Part shown: piece after piece, positions 34,710 to 43,991 of the stretch
Layout of the letters: every line of letters begins with the position of its first letter
How positions within the stretch are numbered: the first letter of the stretch is position 1
Source: Halostella limicola
GTDB lineage: Archaea > Halobacteriota > Halobacteria > Halobacteriales > Natronoarchaeaceae
Length of the DNA stretch: 64,000 nucleotides
Direction of reading: 5' to 3'
Assembly (NCBI RefSeq): GCF_003675875.1
Contig: NZ_RCDI01000004.1
Location: forward strand, 372,001 to 436,000
Translations under genes and position numbers: made by a program
Notes under the pieces: generated by a model
Seen by the model: the letters and a program-made list of their open reading frames with translations, nothing else
Told to the model about the DNA's origin: nothing
Database searches by the model: none

Positions 34710-35990
34710 ATGAACGAGCCGAGCCGAGACGGGTTCGCGTCCGTGCGCCGCGGCTTCCACACCCACCCGGAACCGGCGTGGCGCGAGTTCTACACCACCG
34801 CGCGGATCGTCGAGGAACTGCGCGACGTCGGCGTCGACGAACTGGCGGTCGGACCGGACGCGTACGACCCGGACGACCGGATGGCGGTGCCCGACGACGA
34901 CGAGATCGCCCCCTGGCGGGAGCGAGCGCGAGAACGGGGGGCCGACGAGGCCCTGCTCGACCGGATGGCCGGCGGCAACACCGGCGCGGTCGCCGTCCTC
35001 GACCGGGGCGAGGGGCCGGCGGTCGGCCTGCGGGTCGACATCGACGGGCTGTTCATCGAGGAATCGACGGACGAGGGGCACCGCCCGGCGGACGAGGGGT
35101 TCCGCTCGGAGATCGACGGGACGATGCACGCCTGCGGCCACGACGCCCACGTGACGTGGGGGCTGGGCGTGCTCGAAGCGATACGGGAGAGCGAGTTCGC
35201 CGGCCGCTTCGTGGTCTTTTTCCAGCCGGCCGAGGAGACCGGCGGCGGCGGCCGCCCGATGGCCGAGAGCCGCTACGCCGCGGATCTCGATTACCTCTTC
35301 GCGGCCCACGTCGGCCTCGACCACCCGACCGGCGAGGTCGTCGCCGGCATCGAGAAGCCGCTCGCCATGTGCCACGTCGACGCGACGTTCCGGGGGACCT
35401 CCGCCCACGCCGGCAAGGCCCCGAACCAGGGCGACAACGCGATGCAGGCGCTCGGGACGGCGATCCAGAACGCCTACGGCATCCCCCGCCACGAGGACGG
35501 GATGACCCGGGTCAACGTCGGGAAGGCCGAGGCCGGTACCGCGAGCAACGTCATCGCCGAGCGCGCGCACGTCGAGGCCGAGGCCCGCGGCGAGACGACC
35601 GCGCTCAAGGAGTACGCGAAGCGCCGCCTCCGACGCACCTTCCGGCACTCGGCGGAGATGCACGGCTGCGACCTGGAGTTCGACGTGGTCAGCGAGTCGC
35701 CCCGCGCCGACAGCGATCCCGAACTCGCCGAGGTGATCGCCGGCGTCGCGAGCGGCGTCGACGGCGTCGACACGGTCGTCCCGAGCGCCGACTTCGGCGC
35801 GAGCGAGGACGCGACGTTCCTGATGAAGCGCGTGCAGGAGGACGGCGGGCTCGCCGCCTACCTCATCGTCGGCACCGACCACCCGACGAGCCACCACACG
35901 CCCACGTTCGACGTGGACGAGCGCAGCCTCGCCACCGGCGTCGACGTCCTGACGAACTCCATCCTCGCCGTCGCGGAGGACGGGCCGTGA
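34710..35990 (+). CDS. M20D amidohydrolase, candidate N-acetyl-diaminobutyrate deacetylase (copy 1)
   Basis: 426 residues. The metal site motif is MHACGHDAHVTW near residue 139 (Cys/His ligands), then FFQPAEETGGGG with the base/ligand Glu pair, a dimerisation lid containing GTSAHAGKAPNQGDNAMQ, and the C-terminal His in HHTPTFDVDE. M20D enzymes cleave N-acyl amino acids. In this island the expected substrate would be N-acetyl-2,4-diaminobutyrate made by the DoeA-like hydrolase. The usual DoeB (AstE-type) is absent from the window. A close paralogue lies at 44190. Its stop overlaps the next gene start (GTGA), so the two are translationally coupled. Confidence 0.82.
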   Translation: MNEPSRDGFASVRRGFHTHPEPAWREFYTTARIVEELRDVGVDELAVGPDAYDPDDRMAVPDDDEIAPWRERARERGADEALLDRMAGGNTGAVAVLDRGEGPAVGLRVDIDGLFIEESTDEGHRPADEGFRSEIDGTMHACGHDAHVTWGLGVLEAIRESEFAGRFVVFFQPAEETGGGGRPMAESRYAADLDYLFAAHVGLDHPTGEVVAGIEKPLAMCHVDATFRGTSAHAGKAPNQGDNAMQALGTAIQNAYGIPRHEDGMTRVNVGKAEAGTASNVIAERAHVEAEARGETTALKEYAKRRLRRTFRHSAEMHGCDLEFDVVSESPRADSDPELAEVIAGVASGVDGVDTVVPSADFGASEDATFLMKRVQEDGGLAAYLIVGTDHPTSHHTPTFDVDERSLATGVDVLTNSILAVAEDGP

Positions 35991-37288
35991 GCGGGGACGG
36001 GGACGCTGACGGTCGGGCGAGCGACGGCGAACCCGACGACGCCTCCGCGGTCGTCACGTACGAGGACGTTCACGACGCCCGCGAACGCGTCGCGGACGTC
36101 GTCCACCGGACGCCGCTCGACCGCTCGACGACGTTCGCGGAGATGACCGGGGCCGACGCCGTGGGCCTGAAACTCGAAAACGCCCAGCGGACGGGGTCGT
36201 TCAAGATCCGCGGCGCGTACAACGCGATGGCGCAGCTCTCCCCGGCGGAGCGCGAGCGGGGCGTCGTCGCCGCGAGCGCGGGCAACCACGCGCAGGGGGT
36301 CGCGCTCGCCGGCGACCTCCTCGGGATCGACGCGACCGTCGTCGTCCCCGAGGTCACTCCCGCCGCGAAGATCGACGCCGCCCGGGGGTACGGCGCGGAG
36401 GTCGTCGTCGAGGGCGACATCTACGAGCGCTCCTACGAGCACGCCCTCGACCTGGCCGATCGGGAGGGTCTGGTCTTCGTTCACCCGTTCGACGACGCAC
36501 GGATCATCGCGGGGCAGGGGACCGTCGGGGTCGAACTGCTCGAGCAGTTCCCCGAACTCGACACCGCCCTCGTCGCGATCGGCGGCGGCGGGCTGATCGC
36601 CGGGATCGCGACGGTCCTGAAAGCCCACGACCCGGAGGTCCGCGTCGTCGGCGTCCAGCCGGAGGGGGCGCTCCACGCCAAGCCGTCGCTGGCGGAGGAC
36701 CGCATCCGCGAACTCCCCGACGTAGACACCGTCGCGGAGGGGATCGCCGACACACGTCTGCTCGAACGGACCTTCGCGGTCCTCCGCGAGCGCGTCGACG
36801 CGGTGGTCGGCGTCACGGACCGCGAGATGGCCGTCGCGGTCGCCCTGCTCGCAGAACGGGCGAAGACCGTCGCGGAACCGGCCGGCGCGGCCCCGGTCGC
36901 CGCAGCGCTCTCCGGCGCGGTGAACGTCGAGGGCGAGAGCGTCGCCTGCGTCGTCTCCGGCGGCAACGTGAACCTGACCGACCACGCCGAGCTCTCGCGC
37001 GTCGGCCTGCTGGCGCTCGATCGGTACGTCGAAGCCCGGCTGGCGCTCACCGACTGGCCGTCAGCCCTCGGCGACGTGGCCGACGCGGTGGCGTCTCGCG
37101 GCGGCGAACTCGACGCGGTCGAGCGCGTCGGCCCGAGCGCGGGCGACCACCCGAACCGGACACCGGTCTCGATCGGCGTCGAAGGGAGCGGACCGGACCA
37201 CCTCTCGGCGGTGCTGGACGCGCTCGACGCGCTGGACGGCGTATCGGTCGTCTCGTCGGCCCTCGACGGCCCGCCTTCGGATCGGTAG
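35987..37288 (+). CDS. PLP-dependent threonine ammonia-lyase / EutB-like dehydratase with C-terminal ACT domain
   Basis: 433 residues from the GTG at 35987, coupled to the preceding M20 gene by a four-base overlap. The PLP lysine is in RTGSFKIRGAYNA (near 72). The Asn motif ASAGNHAQGVA and the phosphate loop GGGGLIAG follow, and the last 75 residues look like an ACT-type regulatory module. Such enzymes deaminate threonine or serine. In bacterial hydroxyectoine clusters the homologue EutB acts with EutC, but no EutC-like cyclodeaminase is visible here. So threonine ammonia-lyase and EutB are both possible. The reactive enamine released would be a RidA substrate. Confidence 0.83.
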   Translation: MSGDGDADGRASDGEPDDASAVVTYEDVHDARERVADVVHRTPLDRSTTFAEMTGADAVGLKLENAQRTGSFKIRGAYNAMAQLSPAERERGVVAASAGNHAQGVALAGDLLGIDATVVVPEVTPAAKIDAARGYGAEVVVEGDIYERSYEHALDLADREGLVFVHPFDDARIIAGQGTVGVELLEQFPELDTALVAIGGGGLIAGIATVLKAHDPEVRVVGVQPEGALHAKPSLAEDRIRELPDVDTVAEGIADTRLLERTFAVLRERVDAVVGVTDREMAVAVALLAERAKTVAEPAGAAPVAAALSGAVNVEGESVACVVSGGNVNLTDHAELSRVGLLALDRYVEARLALTDWPSALGDVADAVASRGGELDAVERVGPSAGDHPNRTPVSIGVEGSGPDHLSAVLDALDALDGVSVVSSALDGPPSDR

Positions 37289-37350
37289 GTGACAGTTCCG
37301 CCGTGCGGCAGACCTTTGTGAGAGGGTCTCAATGCACTAATCGGATCGAC

Positions 37351-37620
37351 ATGAAACCGTGCCAGAACTGTCAGGCGGTCATCGACGAGTACGTCTTGGA
37401 CAAACAGCTCGAACCCCTGCGCGAGCTCACGGTCGACGACTTCAACGTCTGCGGCGACTGCGCGACCATCGTCGACGACGCGTGCGTGGAGTGCGGCGGC
37501 GCGGTCTACGTTCCTCGCGACGCGGCCGTCACCCCCGATTACTGCCCGGCGTGCCGATCCGACCTCATCGACCGCACCGGTACCGATCCCGGGTGGACGC
37601 TCGACGCGACGTCCGCCTGA
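37351..37620 (+). CDS. Small multi-CxxC zinc-finger protein
   Basis: 89 residues with four CxxC pairs: CQNC (residue 4), CGDC (34), CVEC (45) and CPAC (65), enough for two zinc ribbons. Such mini zinc-finger proteins are very common in haloarchaea and mostly uncharacterised. The ATG at 37351 was chosen because the first CxxC follows immediately; an ATG at 37303 would add 16 unsupported residues. It lies 62 bp after the dehydratase in the same direction and may be co-transcribed. Confidence 0.78.
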   Translation: MKPCQNCQAVIDEYVLDKQLEPLRELTVDDFNVCGDCATIVDDACVECGGAVYVPRDAAVTPDYCPACRSDLIDRTGTDPGWTLDATSA

Positions 37621-37761
37621 AGACGGGTAGCCGTCCGCGGGCGGTTCCCGGTCGCTTTTCTTCGGACTCGCCGCTATCGCGGAGAGGGATCAATGCTACA
37701 GGAGGCGCTCACCGGCATCCGGGGAGAGCCTTCGGCGCCGACCGCGCGGACGACCGTCGAC

Positions 37762-38154
37762 TCACTCGTCGCCGTGGCGTTGCAGATACGCCTCGCGGTT
37801 GCCGACGAGGTGCTCGTCGAGCCACGTCTCCGGGAGCGCCGTCGTCTCCATCGCCGCGAGGTAGTTCTCGCCGGGTTCGCGCACCCAGGCCTCGGCAACG
37901 GTTCTGGTCATCGTACCGACTTCGAGCGGGACGTCGATCGGTTCCTCCTCCGTGATGACCTCGGCGTGGCCGGCGTCCCGCAGCGTCTCGAGGGCGTCCA
38001 TGACGGCGTCGTAGCTGAGCGTGGTCCGCTTGACCAGTTCGTCGCTGGTCGTCTCGCCGCGGTCCAGACACCACAGCACGGTGAACGCGACCGGAGAGAT
38101 GTCGCGCTCGGACGCGGCGACGGGAGAGTCGTGGGATGGGCTTCGAGAGTTCAT
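37762..38154 (-). CDS. Winged-helix transcriptional regulator (MarR/TrmB-like)
   Basis: 130 residues from the ATG at 38154. The core is a wHTH: VAFTVLWCLDRGETTSDELVKRTTLSYDAVMDALETLRDAGHAEV (residues about 20-66). A helical tail includes EAWVREPGENYLAAMETTALPETWL. Upstream in-frame sequence (to 39066) is antisense to the sugar dehydrogenase and is not part of the gene. It diverges from that dehydrogenase over 366 bp and sits inside the catabolic island, so it may regulate either. Confidence 0.75.
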   Translation of the reverse strand: MNSRSPSHDSPVAASERDISPVAFTVLWCLDRGETTSDELVKRTTLSYDAVMDALETLRDAGHAEVITEEEPIDVPLEVGTMTRTVAEAWVREPGENYLAAMETTALPETWLDEHLVGNREAYLQRHGDE

Positions 38155-38520
38155 TGTCGTACTGGCGGCGAGTTCGGCAGATCGGCAGTCGATCGCGTCT
38201 GTGGGAGCGCGGCCGGACGGCCGACGGTAGCGTCGCCGCCGCGCCCCGACAGCGCAGTGCTCGTACAGACGCTCGATCCCCCGCCCTCGTAAACCCAGTG
38301 ATACCCGAAAACGGGGTAGAAAACGACTGATACCTGTAAATAGCAGTTTCACGATAGGAGAGGGATCCGCGTCGGTGTGGACGATCGGCACCACGCTCCC
38401 GAGCGTACCAAATATGTTAGCATACGGTTCTATAGGATGAACTATCATATACGCTCGGTGAAAAAGATGTGTGAACGACCACCAAGACTGACCGTTCCGC
38501 CGACGCGGTAGGAAGCGAGT
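38155..38520. other. Intergenic region between divergent wHTH and sugar dehydrogenase genes
   Basis: 366 bp, moderately AT-rich from 38310. It contains GTTTCACGATAGGAGAG near 38346 and TATAGGATGAACTATCATATA near 38430, the latter with partial dyad symmetry. No gene was recognised; it probably carries both promoters. Confidence 0.4.
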
Positions 38521-39918
38521 ATGGACTTCGAGGAGTCGAGGTTCACCCGTCGCCAGTTTCTGGGTGCCGGGATCGCCTCGGTCGTCGGGACCGCGGCGGG
38601 AATGCGGTTGCAGAGCCCCCGCTGGGGACTGAGCCGCGGTGAGACGAGCCCCGTCGTCGAGGGTCCGGAGGTCGGTCTCGAACCGGTCGTTTCCGACCTG
38701 TATCAGCCTATCGCGATGGCCTTTCCCCGCGGCGATCCGTCGGTGTGCCTCATCGCGGAGAAGACGGGCGTCGTCCGCCGCCACGACGCGGACGGCCTCC
38801 GAGACGAACCGTTCCTCGACGTTTCCGACCAGCTCGCCGAGCCCGAGACGTGGGAGATGGGGTTTCTCGGCTTCGAACTTCACCCCGACTTCGCGGCCAA
38901 CGGGAAGTGCTACGCCCGCTACAGCGCTCCGCTGTCGTCGGACGCGCCCGACCACTACTCCCACACGTTCGTCCTCTCGGAGTTCACCGCACCCGGGGAC
39001 CGACGCCGCGCGGACCCCGCGACCGAGCGCGTTCTCCTCGCCATCCCAGAACCGGGGACGAACCACAACGCGGGGGCGATCGCCTTCGGCCCCGACGGAT
39101 ACCTATACGTCGCCACCGGCGACGGGAGATCTGGAGACATGGGGGCGGGGCGCGGCCACGCCGACGACTGGTACGTCCTGAATCGGGGCGGAAATGGTCA
39201 GGACACCGAGGAGAACCTCCACGGAAGCGTCCTGCGCATCGACGTCGACGACCGCGACGACGGGAAACCCTACGCCGTCCCCGACGACAACCCGCTCGTG
39301 GGCGAAGCAGGGCTCGACGAACACTGGGCGTGGGGATTTCGGAACCCGTACCAGATATCGTTCGGCCCGGACGGTCGGCTGTTCGTCGGGGACGTGGGAT
39401 CGAACCGCTTCGAGGAGGTAAACGTGGTCCGTCGCGGCGGCAACTACGGCTGGAACGTCCGCGAAGGCAAGCGCTGCGTCGCGAACCGCTACGTGAACTA
39501 CGCGCTCGCGAAGCTCCCCTTCGCCCGGAACAACTGGCCGGCCTGTCCGAGCGCCACGTCCGACGGGGAGCCGCTCGTCGACCCCGTCGTCATCTATCCC
39601 CACCAGCGCGACGGCGAACCGTTCGGTCGGGCCGTCATCGGCGGACGGGTCCACGACGGCGACGCACTGCCCGACCTCCAGGGGAAGTACGTGTTCGGCG
39701 ACTTCCTGGGCGACGGCCGGGCAGGTCAGCTGTTCGCCGCGTCGCCGGACGACGACCCCCTCTGGACGATGCAGGAGCTCCGCCCGACCGTCGACGGCGA
39801 GCCCTTCGAGAAGTACGTCCTCTCGTTCGCCGGCGGTCCCAGCGGCGAGACCTACGTCCTCGCGTCGAGAATGGCGGAGGAATCGGGGGCCGTGTATCGC
39901 CTTACCGACCCGCCGTAG
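38521..39918 (+). CDS. PQQ-dependent sugar dehydrogenase (sorbosone/glucose dehydrogenase family), Tat-exported
   Basis: 465 residues. The N-terminus has a Tat motif (FTRRQFLGAG), so the protein is exported folded. The body is a six-bladed propeller of the GDH/YliI/hedgehog-like type: YQPIAMAFP, GFLGFELHPDFAANGKCYA, EPGTNHNAGAIAFGPDGYLYVATGDG, then WAWGFRNPYQISFGPDGRLFVGDVGSNRFEEVN with the residues that usually contact PQQ and calcium. It would oxidise an aldose outside the membrane if PQQ is available. No PQQ biosynthesis gene is seen nearby. The function may instead be an adhesin or sugar-lactone enzyme. Confidence 0.86.
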   Translation: MDFEESRFTRRQFLGAGIASVVGTAAGMRLQSPRWGLSRGETSPVVEGPEVGLEPVVSDLYQPIAMAFPRGDPSVCLIAEKTGVVRRHDADGLRDEPFLDVSDQLAEPETWEMGFLGFELHPDFAANGKCYARYSAPLSSDAPDHYSHTFVLSEFTAPGDRRRADPATERVLLAIPEPGTNHNAGAIAFGPDGYLYVATGDGRSGDMGAGRGHADDWYVLNRGGNGQDTEENLHGSVLRIDVDDRDDGKPYAVPDDNPLVGEAGLDEHWAWGFRNPYQISFGPDGRLFVGDVGSNRFEEVNVVRRGGNYGWNVREGKRCVANRYVNYALAKLPFARNNWPACPSATSDGEPLVDPVVIYPHQRDGEPFGRAVIGGRVHDGDALPDLQGKYVFGDFLGDGRAGQLFAASPDDDPLWTMQELRPTVDGEPFEKYVLSFAGGPSGETYVLASRMAEESGAVYRLTDPP

Positions 39919-39998
39919 TGGTTCTGTACCGGGCCGGAGCACGTCCCGGCCGCGCGGAGTCGTCAACGATACCCGGCGACGCGAGACGACGCGACCGG

Positions 39999-41342
39999 CT
40001 ACGCGGCCGCCGCGGCGGCGCGGAGGAAGATGCCGACGCCGAGTTCGATCTCGCGGTGAGACGAGTCGAGCGGCGGGAGGAGCCGTATCGTCTTCCGGCC
40101 GCACCCGAGCGTGAGCAGGCCGCGTTCGAGCGACTCCCGGACCACGGCGTCCCGGCGCGCCTTGTCGTCGAACTCGACCGCGAGCATCAGGCCCTTGCCG
40201 CGGACGTCGACCACGTGGTCCGGCGCGTCGTCGCGGAGGATCTCCTTCGCCTGCCGACCGCGGGCGGTCGCGTTGTCGAGCAGGTCGTGCTCCTCGATCG
40301 CCTCCAGCGTGAACGCGCCCTGCATCGACGAGAGGACGTCGCCGCCCCCGAACGTCGACCCGAGGCGGTTCTTCTCCGAGGGAAAGACGTCGGAGCGAGA
40401 GACCGTCGCGCCGACGCGCAGCGCCTTCGCGCTGGCGATGACGTCGGGTTCGAGGTCGTAGTGGTCCGAGGCCCAGATCTCCCCCGTGCGGCCGATCCCG
40501 GACTGGATCTCGTCGACGACCAGCGGGATGTCGTACTCGTCGGTGACGGCCCCGACCTCCCGCATGAACGCCTCGCTCGGGAACCGGTAGCCGCCGACGC
40601 CCTGGATCGGTTCGAGGACCGCGAACGCCACCTCATCGGGGTTGACGTGGCCGCCCTCGGGCGCGAGCGAACTGCGGAGCTGCGAACTGCCACCGGCGAA
40701 GAACCCGCAGTCGCAGCTGTCGGGGTCGCAGGCGCGGTCCGCGCAGAACGGGACCTCCCTGATGCCCGCGATCTCCGGGTAGTACCGGGTGTACACCTCC
40801 TTCGAGCGCGTGACCGAGAGGGTTCCCAGCGTCCGGCCGTGGAAGCTTCCGGTGAACGCGTAGCCGTACTTGGCGGCTGGGGCGTGGTCGTGGGTGATCT
40901 TCATCGCGTTCTCGACGGCCTCCGCGCCGGAGTTCGAGAGGAAGACCGTGTCCATCCCGTACTGCTCGGAGACCTCGACGAGCTTGTCCATCAGGTGACT
41001 GGCGCCGGGGAACTCCGCCGAATCGGGGTCCGGACCGGCGCCGTAGTACATGTCCTGTCCCGCGATCTTCATCGGCTCCACGAGGTCGAACTCGCGGAGC
41101 TTGTCGAGGACCTTCTCGTTGTTGTAGCCGAGCGGCGCGGCCCCGATGTGGCAGGTGAAATCGAGCAGCACGTTCCCGTCCACGTCCGTGACGAAGGGGC
41201 CGTCGGCCTCGGCCGTCACGTCCCAGACGAACTCGTGGGAGTACTCGCTCGGGGCGGCGTTCTCCCGGTGGAACTCGATCCACTTCCGCGCGTTCGGACC
41301 GGGGAGCGCGTCGGCGTCCGGTTCGGCTGTTGCCCTGTCCAT
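39999..41342 (-). CDS. Class III PLP aminotransferase (candidate diaminobutyrate transaminase, copy 1)
   Basis: 447 residues. Cofactor motifs: SNSGAEAVENAMK near 137, FHGRTLGTLSVT, the Asp loop LVVDEIQSGIGRTG, and the Schiff-base Lys in ASAKALRVG. A cysteine-rich insertion (CADRACDPDSCDCGFF) may bind metal; it resembles Thermococcus/Pyrococcus-type omega-aminotransferases and amino-acid racemases. In the ectoine island it could convert 2,4-diaminobutyrate to aspartate semialdehyde (DoeD role). The start ATG (41342-41340) lies within an ATACAC-N7-GTGTAT palindrome. A TATA-like ATTAATG 25 bp upstream suggests a leaderless transcript. Confidence 0.84.
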   Translation of the reverse strand: MDRATAEPDADALPGPNARKWIEFHRENAAPSEYSHEFVWDVTAEADGPFVTDVDGNVLLDFTCHIGAAPLGYNNEKVLDKLREFDLVEPMKIAGQDMYYGAGPDPDSAEFPGASHLMDKLVEVSEQYGMDTVFLSNSGAEAVENAMKITHDHAPAAKYGYAFTGSFHGRTLGTLSVTRSKEVYTRYYPEIAGIREVPFCADRACDPDSCDCGFFAGGSSQLRSSLAPEGGHVNPDEVAFAVLEPIQGVGGYRFPSEAFMREVGAVTDEYDIPLVVDEIQSGIGRTGEIWASDHYDLEPDVIASAKALRVGATVSRSDVFPSEKNRLGSTFGGGDVLSSMQGAFTLEAIEEHDLLDNATARGRQAKEILRDDAPDHVVDVRGKGLMLAVEFDDKARRDAVVRESLERGLLTLGCGRKTIRLLPPLDSSHREIELGVGIFLRAAAAAA

Positions 41343-41359
41343 ACACAGTAAACGTGTAT
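41341..41359 (-). promoter_or_regulatory. Shared island motif, site 3: palindrome ATACAC-N7-GTGTAT over the aminotransferase start
   Basis: On the plus strand the site is ATACACAGTAAACGTGTAT; read on the minus strand, 41346-41359 is ATACACGTTTACTG, which fits the island motif. It overlaps the start codon and probable transcription start, so binding here should repress. Confidence 0.65.
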
Positions 41360-41446
41360 GACGTACATTAATCTTGGTGTAGATGGCCGATCCGACACGT
41401 CGGGTCTGGCTCGAAAAACGTCGGGAAACCGCTGTCGAGAAGCGGT

Positions 41447-43072
41447 TCAGTCGTCGTCGGCGACGACCTCGTCGCTCTGGCGCGACCGCTTCGACCTGGA
41501 CCCGAAGATCCAGGCGTCCTCCTGCAGCAGCACGCGGCCGTACCGCGAGCTGAACTCCTTGATCAGCCCCAGCCCGGCGAGCAGGCAGACGAACGCGAAC
41601 GGGCCGCCCGTGATGATGGCCGCGGACTGCAGCGCCTCGACGCCGCCGAGGGTCATGAGGATCGCGGCGGTCATGCCGAGGACGACGCCCCAGAAGATCC
41701 GGTTGATGCTCGACGGCTTGGCCTTGCCGCCCGTGGTCATCATCGAGACGGCGAGCGTCGAGGAGTCGGCGGACGTGATGAAGAACGTCGTCACGAGGAT
41801 CATGAAGGCGATCATGAACACGGAGCCGAGCGGGAACGCCTCGAACAGCGCGAACCCGGCGACCGACGCGCCGTTCTCCCCGACGGGGCCGAGGATGTCC
41901 GTGACGCCGTTGTGCTGGGCCCAGACAGCGGAGCCGCCGACGAAGGTGAACCACGGGATGGTCGCGGCCGAGGTCGCGAAGATGCCGGTGAAGGCGACTT
42001 CGCGGACGGTGCGCCCGCGGGAGATGCGGGCGATGAACAGGCCCGCGAACGGCGACCACGAGAGCGCCCACGCCCAGTAGAACACGGTCCAGGCGTTGGC
42101 CCACTCCGTGCCGCCCTCGACGCCGGCGCCGGTGAACAGGCTCATCGACACGAAGTCGGTGACCATCCCGCCCACGGCCTGCGTGCCGAGCAGGAGGAGG
42201 AAGGCGGTCGGGCCGACGATGAACGTCGCCACCATGAGCACGATGAACAGGGCCATGTTGAAGTTCGAGAGGCGGCGGATCCCCTTGTCGACGCCGAGTA
42301 CCATCGACACCGTGAACAACAGGGTCATCATCGTCACGACGGCGATGATACCGGTGGTGCCGAGGTCGATCCCCCACTGGTAGTCGAGACCGGTGACGAA
42401 CTGGCTCCCGATGAAACCGAGCGACGTCGCGACGCCGCCGATGGTCGCGAAGACGGCGAGGACGTCGATGGCCTTCGCGGCGGGACCGTCGAGGTTATCG
42501 CGACCGAGCAGCGGCGTGAGCGCCGACGACACCCGCAGGGGGACATCGTCGTAGTTGTACGCGAAGTAGCCGATGGCGATCCCCATGATAGTGAAGACCG
42601 CGAGCTGCGGGAGCGCCCAGTGGAACAGGGTCTGCTGGACGGCGATGGTCATCGCCTCGGCCGACCCGCCGGAGACGTCGAACAGGGGCGACGGGCTGTC
42701 GTAGTAGAACAGCGCCTCGGTCGGCCCCCAGAAGACGACGCCGGCCGCGAAGCCAGCCGAGTAGAGCATGGTGAAAAAGGAGAAGAAGCTGTACTCGGGC
42801 TTCTCGTCGCCGAACTTGATCTTCCCCCACGGGCCGACGATCAGATACAGCAGGAAGAGGACGACGAGGAAGACGATCAGCAGCAGCGCCCAGTTGAGAT
42901 ACCCCAGCAGCACGTCGTTAGCGGTCGCGATGGCGCTCTCGACCGTGCTCGGACTGACGAAGTACAGCAGGATGAGCCCCACCGTCAGCCCCGCGCCGAA
43001 CAGGAAGACGACCGGGTCGAGTTCCTCGCGGAACGCTTCGACTGCGCCCGCGTCGGCGTCGGCGTCGCTCAT
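41447..43072 (-). CDS. BCCT-family transporter (betaine/choline/carnitine/ectoine type)
   Basis: 541 residues, twelve membrane spans. The BCCT signature WAWALSWSPFAGLFIARISRGRTVREV is near residue 340, together with the GVVFWGPTEAL helix and the SADSSTLAVSMMTTGG region of helix 10. BCCT carriers import quaternary amines or ectoines, driven by Na+ or H+. In this island ectoine/hydroxyectoine uptake for catabolism is the natural guess. The C-terminal tail is short, unlike BetP osmosensors, which suggests a nutritional rather than osmotic role. The promoter region has the island motif at 43168 and a 14-bp palindrome at 43144. Confidence 0.9.
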   Translation of the reverse strand: MSDADADAGAVEAFREELDPVVFLFGAGLTVGLILLYFVSPSTVESAIATANDVLLGYLNWALLLIVFLVVLFLLYLIVGPWGKIKFGDEKPEYSFFSFFTMLYSAGFAAGVVFWGPTEALFYYDSPSPLFDVSGGSAEAMTIAVQQTLFHWALPQLAVFTIMGIAIGYFAYNYDDVPLRVSSALTPLLGRDNLDGPAAKAIDVLAVFATIGGVATSLGFIGSQFVTGLDYQWGIDLGTTGIIAVVTMMTLLFTVSMVLGVDKGIRRLSNFNMALFIVLMVATFIVGPTAFLLLLGTQAVGGMVTDFVSMSLFTGAGVEGGTEWANAWTVFYWAWALSWSPFAGLFIARISRGRTVREVAFTGIFATSAATIPWFTFVGGSAVWAQHNGVTDILGPVGENGASVAGFALFEAFPLGSVFMIAFMILVTTFFITSADSSTLAVSMMTTGGKAKPSSINRIFWGVVLGMTAAILMTLGGVEALQSAAIITGGPFAFVCLLAGLGLIKEFSSRYGRVLLQEDAWIFGSRSKRSRQSDEVVADDD

Positions 43073-43143
43073 CCGCCATCACCCCCGCTGCGGCGGTCGT
43101 TCAGGTGTCTCCGCCCGTTACCCCGCGGCTGATTACCGGCATG

Positions 43144-43157
43144 CACCATGCATGGTG
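43144..43157. promoter_or_regulatory. Perfect 14-bp palindrome CACCATGCATGGTG upstream of the BCCT gene
   Basis: It lies 72 bp before the BCCT start codon and 11 bp from the island motif at 43168. A symmetrical site next to the motif suggests a second regulator, for example one sensing the transported solute. Confidence 0.45.
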
Positions 43158-43167
43158 GTGACATGCC

Positions 43168-43181
43168 ATACACAATTACTG
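43168..43181 (+). promoter_or_regulatory. Shared island motif, site 4, upstream of the BCCT gene
   Basis: ATACACAATTACTG is a strong match to RTACACANTTACTG, followed by an AT-rich stretch with a likely promoter. It lies 96 bp before the BCCT start and points away from it. Confidence 0.6.
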
Positions 43182-43343
43182 ATAATGGTATAAGTTTTTT
43201 CTTTCCGTACCTGCCATATACAGATAGCGTTTACCATGGGGCGTCGCGAGCGGAAGCGCGATCGGGCGGGAAAGCGCTCGAAAAGCGCTGTCAGTACGTC
43301 GTGGATGAAAAGCGAGAGTCGATACCGAAAAGGAGCCGCGGAG

Positions 43344-43991
43344 CTACTTCGTGAGGTCTTCGACCGCGCGCTCGCGGGTCTCGGCGCTCTCCGTCACGCG
43401 CTCGGCGAACTCGTCGACGCTGTCTTTGATCTCCTCGCGCGTCGCCTCCGGCGAGAACTCGTCCGACATCGTCAGCAGGCGGACGAACGCGCGGAGCTCC
43501 TCGTCGGTGATCTGGGCGAACTCCTCCTTCTCCAGCTTCTCGACGACCTCGTCGACGTCGATCTGGCCGACCGGATCGACGTTGAACTCGACGTTGACCA
43601 TCCGATAGTTGGAGTCGGCGAGGCGCTGTTCGGCCTTGCCGACGCCCTCGGACAGCATGTCCTTGAACGGCGTGTAGTAGCCCATCGTGCCGAGATGGAG
43701 GAAGGCGAGCATGTCCGTGATCCCCTGCGTGAGCGCCTCGCGGTCCTCGTCGTCCGGGTCGAAGACGGTGTTGCGGTCGCGGTCTTCGAGGTACTCGAAG
43801 AGGATGCTGAAATCGAGCATCGCGTTGCTGACACGGCGGCGTATCCGGTTTCGCTTCTGCTTTTTCGAGTGCTCCGTGTAGTCGGTCTTGCGACCCAGCA
43901 GGAAATCGCGGTCCGACGGCGTCAGAATGCCCCGCGGTCGGTCCGAGTCGGCCGCCCTCGCTAACTCCTCCGGCACGTCGTCCTGACTCAT
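43344..43991 (-). CDS. Haloarchaeal conserved protein of unknown function
   Basis: 215 residues from the ATG at 43991 (MSQDDVPEEL). An N-terminal block GILTPSDRDFLLGRKTDYTEHSKKQKRNRIRRRVSNAMLDF is basic and looks nucleic-acid- or membrane-associated. A helical region and an acidic C-terminal helix (ITDEELRAFVRLLTMSDEF...ESAETRERAVEDLTK) follow. I recall many paralogues of the ILTPxDRxFL...KxRxRIRxRVxNAxLDF block in haloarchaeal genomes, without known function. An ATG at 44063 would add residues unlike the family. It lies between the BCCT and the second M20 gene, on the same strand, and may be part of the island regulon. Confidence 0.72.
   Translation of the reverse strand: MSQDDVPEELARAADSDRPRGILTPSDRDFLLGRKTDYTEHSKKQKRNRIRRRVSNAMLDFSILFEYLEDRDRNTVFDPDDEDREALTQGITDMLAFLHLGTMGYYTPFKDMLSEGVGKAEQRLADSNYRMVNVEFNVDPVGQIDVDEVVEKLEKEEFAQITDEELRAFVRLLTMSDEFSPEATREEIKDSVDEFAERVTESAETRERAVEDLTK

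Noticed and set aside
38155-39066. Upstream in-frame extension of the wHTH regulator to 434 residues
   Set aside because: The extension is antisense to the sugar dehydrogenase and to intergenic DNA and has no conserved character.
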